Shown piece by piece: positions 59,146 through 64,000 of a stretch of DNA of 64,000 nucleotides. The first letter of the stretch is position 1; each line of letters starts with the position of its first letter. Source of the stretch: Ferdinandcohnia sp047238305 (GTDB lineage Bacteria > Bacillota > Bacilli > Bacillales > Bacillaceae_L); assembly GCF_047238305.1 (NCBI RefSeq), contig NZ_JBDFMO010000001.1, forward strand, positions 1,798,001 through 1,862,000, given 5' to 3'. The notes beneath the pieces were generated by a model. That model had not been told where the DNA came from, made no database searches, and saw nothing but the letters and a program-made list of their open reading frames with translations. A program made the translations under genes and the position numbers.

Positions 59146-60241
59146 GCAAGGAGATAAAATTACAGCGGTACAATTGGCATTCATTGTAATCAGTTCTATC
59201 CTTGGTGTTGCAATGCTCGCCTTTCCGAGATTTGTGGTTAAGGGAGCGGGGATAGGAGCTCCATTTGCAAGCATAATTGGAGTTGGAATTACTTTCATCG
59301 GTCTTTTAGCAATTGTATATTTGGGAAAAAGATTTCCAAAGCATACCCTCATTACATACAACGAAATAATCTTAGGGAAATTTATTGGTCGTATTTTTAG
59401 TATAATGATTATTCTATTTTTTACCATAAACATGGGCCTTGAAACACGACAATTTGCTGAAGTAGTAAAAGGCGCACTTCTACCAACTACACCCATTCAA
59501 ATTGCCATTTTTATGATGATTTTCTTATGTGCAACAACTGGGTTTCAAAATGTTTCAACCTTTGCCTATATCCATTTTTTCTATATGCCGTTGATCATTT
59601 TTCCATTCGCACTTGTCTTACTTCCAGCCTTTGGAGACATTGAGGTGTATCACATTACTCCATTTTTGGGTAACGACCCAACTTGGAGAGAATTCTTAAA
59701 AGGAAGTATTGCAGTTACACAGTCGATGTTAAGCTTTTTCATTATAACAATGGTCATCCCCTATATGAAACAACCAGAAAAATGTCTGAAAGGTGGAGTC
59801 TGGGGACTTCTGATAGCCGGTTTTATTGTCATTTTTATTGTGTTCATGACGGTGGGTGTATTTGGAGATGAGGATATTCTTCAAATGATTTGGCCAACAT
59901 TAGTTCTAGGTAAAATGATTACTGTTCCTGGTGAAATTTTAGCAAGGGTGGATGCTATTTTGGTTATTTCCTGGATATATGGTGTTTTTACGACACTTCT
60001 ATCCTATTATTTTATAATTGTTCGCGGAATTGGGGAACTTTTTCGATACTACAATTACCGGGTGATCGCAGTAGCAGGTTTTCCGGTTGTTTTTTGTATC
60101 GCCATTTTTCCACAAAATATTTATCATATGTATGATTATATATTGCTAGTAACAATGTATGGCCTTCTGTTAACGATTGTATATCCTGTGATCCTTTTGG
60201 GAATTGCAAAGCTGCGTAAAAAAGGAGGAGTTTCAGCATGA
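59138..60241 (+). CDS. Spore germinant receptor B subunit (operon 2)
   Basis: GerB-family permease-like subunit of 367 residues with ten membrane segments; ITAVQLAFIVISSILGVAML and FPRFVVKGAGIGAPFASI open the family domain. ATG at 59138, inside the 3' end of the A gene behind AGAGGATGG, is preferred to the earlier in-frame ATG codons. Stop overlaps the C gene start by four bases. Confidence 0.93.
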   Translation: MDKQGDKITAVQLAFIVISSILGVAMLAFPRFVVKGAGIGAPFASIIGVGITFIGLLAIVYLGKRFPKHTLITYNEIILGKFIGRIFSIMIILFFTINMGLETRQFAEVVKGALLPTTPIQIAIFMMIFLCATTGFQNVSTFAYIHFFYMPLIIFPFALVLLPAFGDIEVYHITPFLGNDPTWREFLKGSIAVTQSMLSFFIITMVIPYMKQPEKCLKGGVWGLLIAGFIVIFIVFMTVGVFGDEDILQMIWPTLVLGKMITVPGEILARVDAILVISWIYGVFTTLLSYYFIIVRGIGELFRYYNYRVIAVAGFPVVFCIAIFPQNIYHMYDYILLVTMYGLLLTIVYPVILLGIAKLRKKGGVSA

Positions 60242-61431
60242 AAATGATACGAGTTTTTATGCTCCTTCTTGTATTTATTCTTTTTTTAACAGGATGCTGG
60301 GACAGGTACGAACTGGAGGATCGTGCAAATATACTGGCACTTGCAATTGATCTTGCTGAGGGGAAAGATCAAGCAGAGGTAACACATCTTGACGGAGACT
60401 TTCCTGAAGGGAAAAAAGATATTTTATATAAGGTTACTGCCCAAATCGCATTACCTGGAAAAATCAAGCTTGGCCCTGAAGGCAGTGGAGGGCAAGGATC
60501 TGAGAAAACAGTGTGGTTATTAGACACATATGGTCATACGATAAAGGATGCCATGTCCAATCTCCAGCAACAGCTTGCTGAAAAGTTATATCTTGGGCAT
60601 CTACAGATTATTGTGGTATCCGATGAAGTTGCGAAGAAGGGGATTAAGGATATAAGTGAATTTTTAAAGCGTGATAACGAGGTCCGAAGAACAGCCTGGA
60701 TGGCTGTTAATAAAAAAGATGCGGCAAAAGTTTTGAGAACAGCGCCACCACTTGAAACAGTACCAGCACTTTATTTAGCAGATACATTAGATAATGCGGT
60801 ACGTTTTGGAAAGCTACCAAGGGAATATCTCGGGAACTTTTGGATAGATGTTTTAGATAAAGGGATTGACCCAGTACTGCCGGGGGTAAAAGTCATTAAC
60901 AATGATCGAATTATGGTTGATGGAATCGCTTATTTTCGAGGTGAAAAAATGGTTGGTCTAACATCCCCGATTGAAATAGGTGCCTTTATGGATATGAAAG
61001 AGAAAGCCACTGGCGGTTATACTTTAAGTATTTCGTTAGATGATAAGAGTGTTTACATGATTCAAACTCAAGAACGAAACTCTAAAATAAAAGTCGTTGT
61101 AAAAAACAGAATACCAAGAGCAACAATTCATGTAGAAATAGATGCCATTCTTGAGGAAGCCATTGACGTAACCTTAAGTAGCGACAAAATGAAGCAAATC
61201 GAAAAAGCAGCCAATCAAAAAATGGATGAAGTCAGCAGCGAATTAATCAAGGAGCTTCAGGAGCACGGGTCAGATATCCTTGGTCTAGGCGCTAGAGTCA
61301 GAGCCAAATTCGGAACGTATTGGGACGAGGAAGTGAAAACCGATGAAAAGTGGTCTGACATTTACAAAGACATGGACATTAAAGTGACTTTTGACTATAC
61401 AATCCGGCGGACTGGGATGAATTGGGAGTAG
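60238..61431 (+). CDS. Spore germinant receptor C lipoprotein (operon 2)
   Basis: Ger(x)C lipoprotein of 397 residues. Lipobox LTGC with cysteine at residue 20 followed by the classic WDRYELEDRA motif, then LALAIDLAEG and the C-terminal domain with ELQEHGSDILGLGARVRAKF. Longer than the operon 1 C protein owing to an insertion around residues 60-95. Overlaps gerB by four bases and closes the operon. Confidence 0.93.
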   Translation: MKMIRVFMLLLVFILFLTGCWDRYELEDRANILALAIDLAEGKDQAEVTHLDGDFPEGKKDILYKVTAQIALPGKIKLGPEGSGGQGSEKTVWLLDTYGHTIKDAMSNLQQQLAEKLYLGHLQIIVVSDEVAKKGIKDISEFLKRDNEVRRTAWMAVNKKDAAKVLRTAPPLETVPALYLADTLDNAVRFGKLPREYLGNFWIDVLDKGIDPVLPGVKVINNDRIMVDGIAYFRGEKMVGLTSPIEIGAFMDMKEKATGGYTLSISLDDKSVYMIQTQERNSKIKVVVKNRIPRATIHVEIDAILEEAIDVTLSSDKMKQIEKAANQKMDEVSSELIKELQEHGSDILGLGARVRAKFGTYWDEEVKTDEKWSDIYKDMDIKVTFDYTIRRTGMNWE

Positions 61432-61451
61432 AGAGAAATTACAACGGCGTA

Positions 61452-61489
61452 GGATGGTAGATCAAAAACTTTAAAAAGCATAACCATCC
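61452..61489 (+). terminator. Hairpin after ger operon 2
   Basis: GGATGGT pairs with ACCATCC across a long loop; no T-run, so termination is uncertain. Confidence 0.4.
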
Positions 61490-61553
61490 AATACATATTA
61501 GAGGTAATTTATGGGGATGGTATTTTTATAGTATTTCTTTTTGGAGGTTACAT

Positions 61554-62566
61554 ATGGAGGATAAGGAAACCCAGATAAGGTTAACTGCCGGTGAGATAGC
61601 ACAGCTTTGGGTGCAATATTTAAATGATAGTGGTAGCAAATGTGTCCTCGCATACTTCTTAGAAAAAGTGGAGGATGAGGAGATAAAACCTATCATTGAA
61701 TTTGCTCTGGGATTATCTGCATCACACATAGAAATAATTGCTGCAATATTGACGGAGGAAAAACATGTAGTTCCTTATGGTTTTAAAATGGAAGAAGATG
61801 TTGATTTAACTGCTCCAAGATTGTATTCTGACGGTTTTGTGCTGAGTTATATACACCAGATGTCGAGGGTCGGTCTTACCCTATATGTAGCAGCTGTAGC
61901 AGCCTCTGTAAGAAGTGATATTAAAGCTTATTACATGGATGCCTTACGGAAACAATGGAATTAAATAAACGCTCTACGGATTTATTATTATCAAAAGGAT
62001 TGTTTATTCGATCTCCCAGCCTTCCTAATTTAGAGAAAATTGAATTCGTAAAAAAGCAATGGTTTATGTTTGATGTTTTTGGAGAAAAAAGACCGTTAAT
62101 TGCTGCGGAAGTGGCTAATTTATTTGCGAATCTGCAAAGAAATGCTCTTGGAGTAGCCGTACTCATATTTAGTAAGGTTGCACAGGACAAGGACGTTAAA
62201 AAATTCTTTTTAAAAGGTTTAGAAATAGGAAATAAACACATTACATTATTTAGAGGGAAGTTAGAGGAAAGTAAACTCCCTGTACCGATTGGGTGGGATT
62301 CAGAAATAACAAACAGTACCACCAAAACTTTTTCTGATAAACTCATGATGTTCATGACATCTAGCTTGATTTCTATGAGTGTTGGATATTATGGTACAGC
62401 AGTCAGCCAAAGTCCAAGAGCAGATCCTGCTTCAATACATAACAGACTATCCTTAGAGATTCAATTGTAATCTGAGGATGGAGCAAATATCTTGATAAAA
62501 AATGGCTGGTTGGAACAGCCTCCAATGGTACCCGATCGTGATGAAATAATAAGAAAACAGAAATGA
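61554..62566 (+). pseudogene. DUF3231 protein gene, broken by a frameshift and a stop
   Basis: Two-domain DUF3231 protein (about 335 residues when intact), a ferritin-like helical family common in spore-formers. ATG at 61554 behind TTGGAGG. The frame breaks near 61946: YYMDAL should continue as TETMELNKRSTDLLLSKG, and one missing base in CCTTACGG explains the shift. The second part runs RSPSLPNLEKIEFVKKQW to EIQL and meets TAA at 62468 where relatives have tyrosine; past it the frame continues SEDGANILIKNGWLEQPPMV to TGA at 62566. Two independent lesions argue for real decay. Confidence 0.82.
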
Positions 62567-62633
62567 TACCCAAATTCAAGTCCTTCTGGTCTTATACGGA
62601 AGGGCTAGTTTATAATTTTTCAAAGGAAGGAAG

Positions 62634-63035
62634 ATGGATAGTATGGGAGTTCAAAACATTTTTGTGAATTTGCCAGTTAAAAATCTGGAAAAAACAATGG
62701 AGTTTTTTTCAAAATTAGGTTTTGAGTTTGATCCCAAGTACACCAATGAATCAGCCACCTGTATGGTTATTGGACAAAATATGTATGCCATGCTTTTAGT
62801 AGAGGAGTTTTTTCAATCCTTTACAAAAAAAGACATTCCAGATACGGCCAAAAGCTCAGAAGCTATTATTGCTTTGTCCGTTGAAAGTAGGGAAGAAGCG
62901 GATAAGCTTGCAGAAAAGGCATTGGCAGCCGGCGCAAAGCCTACAAATGAACCACAGGACCACGGCTTCATGTACTCACGGAGCTTCGCCGACCTTGACG
63001 GTCATTTATGGGAAGTGTTTTTTATGGAAGCATAG
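62634..63035 (+). CDS. VOC family protein (glyoxalase/bleomycin-resistance-like)
   Basis: 133 residues. VOC fold with IFVNLPVKNLEKTMEFFSKL in the first half and FMYSRSFADLDGHLWEVFFM at the end, typical of the PhnB/YaeR-like subgroup; the first-position metal ligand is N rather than H (FVNLPV), so metal binding is doubtful. AAGGAAGG lies close to ATG 62634; ATG 62643 is an alternative. Substrate unknown. Confidence 0.85.
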   Translation: MDSMGVQNIFVNLPVKNLEKTMEFFSKLGFEFDPKYTNESATCMVIGQNMYAMLLVEEFFQSFTKKDIPDTAKSSEAIIALSVESREEADKLAEKALAAGAKPTNEPQDHGFMYSRSFADLDGHLWEVFFMEA

Positions 63036-63189
63036 AAACAGTTCCTGTTTCTAATCTCTGAAATAGACAGAAAAAGAGCGGTAATCAATGTAGATGGAAT
63101 GTAATGTTGGAGATATTATAATAGTCCTATTTTTTAAGGAACAATAAATGGTAAAAGGAATAAAAGGTTCTAAAGCGAGGAGTAATATT

Positions 63190-63921
63190 ATGAAACAGGT
63201 AGTAGTGTTTTTCCTATGTATTCTATTCATTCTTCCGTCACAAGCTTTTGCTCAACGTAAAGTACCTATTTTAGTCTATCATTCGATTGACGAGTATAAA
63301 GGACTAGGTTCTAAGGAGCTATATGTAACACCGGAAAATTTCGAGAAACAAATGATTTATCTAAGAGACCGTGGCTACACATTATTAACTTTTGAACGAT
63401 GGCAAGACATTGATAAAGTAAACAAACCTATTTTCATTACCTTTGATGATGGGTACAAAAACAATCTGAATGCATTTGATATTTTTCGAAAACTAAAAAA
63501 TGAACATTTTAAACCATCTGGCACGATTTTTGTTATTTCTGACTTTATTGGTCGATCCAACCGATTATCGAAATCGGATTTAAAAATGATGGCTGATTCG
63601 GAGCTCTTCTCCATCCAGTCTCATACTGCTACCCATCCGGATTTGACGAAAATAAAAGATTATGAATACGAATTGAAAGGGTCCAGGGATAAAATTCAAA
63701 GAACAACGGGCAAACGGGTTATTGCTCTTGCGTATCCGTACGGCAATTTCAATAACAAGGTAATAGCAGAAACGAAGAAGTACTATTTGTTTGGACTTAC
63801 GACTACTCCTAAAACTTTTTCTGAGCAAGGTATAAAAGACGAACTCTATCTTTTACCACGAATCTATATTAAGTATTCAACTACTCTCAATGAGTTTGCA
63901 AAGATAGTTGAAGGAAAGTGA
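63190..63921 (+). CDS. Secreted polysaccharide deacetylase
   Basis: Carbohydrate esterase family 4 (NodB homology) enzyme of 243 residues, exported by a cleavable signal peptide (cut after about residue 21, in SQAFA-Q). Catalytic motifs: FITFDDGYKNN with the acidic pair, SHTATHPDL with the metal histidines (HxxxH), and AYPYG. Likely removes acetyl groups from peptidoglycan or another wall or matrix polysaccharide. ATG at 63190 behind GAGGAG chosen over 63148 because it starts the signal peptide. Terminator follows. Confidence 0.9.
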   Translation: MKQVVVFFLCILFILPSQAFAQRKVPILVYHSIDEYKGLGSKELYVTPENFEKQMIYLRDRGYTLLTFERWQDIDKVNKPIFITFDDGYKNNLNAFDIFRKLKNEHFKPSGTIFVISDFIGRSNRLSKSDLKMMADSELFSIQSHTATHPDLTKIKDYEYELKGSRDKIQRTTGKRVIALAYPYGNFNNKVIAETKKYYLFGLTTTPKTFSEQGIKDELYLLPRIYIKYSTTLNEFAKIVEGK

Positions 63922-63924
63922 AGG

Positions 63925-63954
63925 CGATTACGATACCAGGTAATCGTTTTTTTC
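63925..63954 (+). terminator. Intrinsic terminator
   Basis: CGATTAC pairs with GTAATCG, followed by TTTTTTTC. Confidence 0.85.
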
Positions 63955-64000
63955 TTTTGGATCCAATAAGATTGGAGTAAGATCACCATCGATTCATCTT

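Noticed and set aside
61921..62355. 144-codon minus-strand frame over the DUF3231 region
   Set aside because: Antisense to recognisable DUF3231 sequence; the plus-strand family match explains the DNA.

Overview
The window reads as chromosomal DNA of a spore-forming Bacillaceae bacterium (Bacillus/Neobacillus-like, low GC). The evidence is two complete gerA-type germinant receptor operons, a short Spo0E-type gene, many GTG/TTG starts behind AGGAGG-like ribosome sites, T-rich intrinsic terminators, and close relatives of Bacillus subtilis TreR, TreP, MntABCD, PaiB, YozG and Bce-type systems. I see no rRNA, tRNA, CRISPR array, phage or complete insertion sequence.

Layout. 0.2-6.2 kb: a ZIP metal transporter, two NADPH-dependent FMN reductases, a YdhR-type monooxygenase, a LytTR regulator/DUF3021 membrane protein pair followed by a coupled 51-codon ORF, a SLAP-domain protein and a frameshifted Rpn-type nuclease gene. 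6.5-11.2 kb: a second ZIP transporter and germinant receptor operon 1. 11.4-15.9 kb: a Bce-type two-component system with its ABC transporter. 16.3-20.5 kb: an MntABCD-like manganese ABC operon with two MntR-type boxes, a 45-codon ORF and a DtxR/MntR-family regulator that seems to lack most canonical metal ligands. 20.5-22.4 kb: two YibE/F membrane proteins. 22.7-31.0 kb: a galactoside locus (binding protein, two permeases, GH2 beta-galactosidase), an EamA transporter and a LacI regulator. 31-41.3 kb: two GGDEF proteins, a lipoprotein, an EamA transporter, the DUF2975/YozG pair, an extra UppS-like prenyltransferase, and a PadR/DUF2812 pair. 41.4-48.6 kb: a third FMN reductase with an MhqR-like operator, treR and treP without treA, a zinc alcohol dehydrogenase, an M20 peptidase and a second LytTR/DUF3021 pair. 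48.8-57.1 kb: single housekeeping-type genes (DJ-1, MOSC, SDR plus acyl-CoA ligase, DinB, MazG-like, DUF402, VOC, PaiB) and a hidden Spo0E-like gene. 57.5-64 kb: germinant receptor operon 2, a broken DUF3231 gene, a VOC protein and a polysaccharide deacetylase.

Themes. Metal uptake (two ZIPs, MntABCD), quinone/flavin stress (three FMN reductases, two with MhqR-like palindromes), sugar uptake (galactoside, trehalose), antimicrobial-peptide sensing (Bce), c-di-GMP and germination all appear. The least explained items are the duplicated LytTR/DUF3021 modules, which share an upstream sequence element; the degenerate MntR-like regulator; several genes shorter than 60 codons; and two families of short dispersed palindromic repeats. 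Assignments rest on motif recognition and memory of family sequences; no database search was possible.
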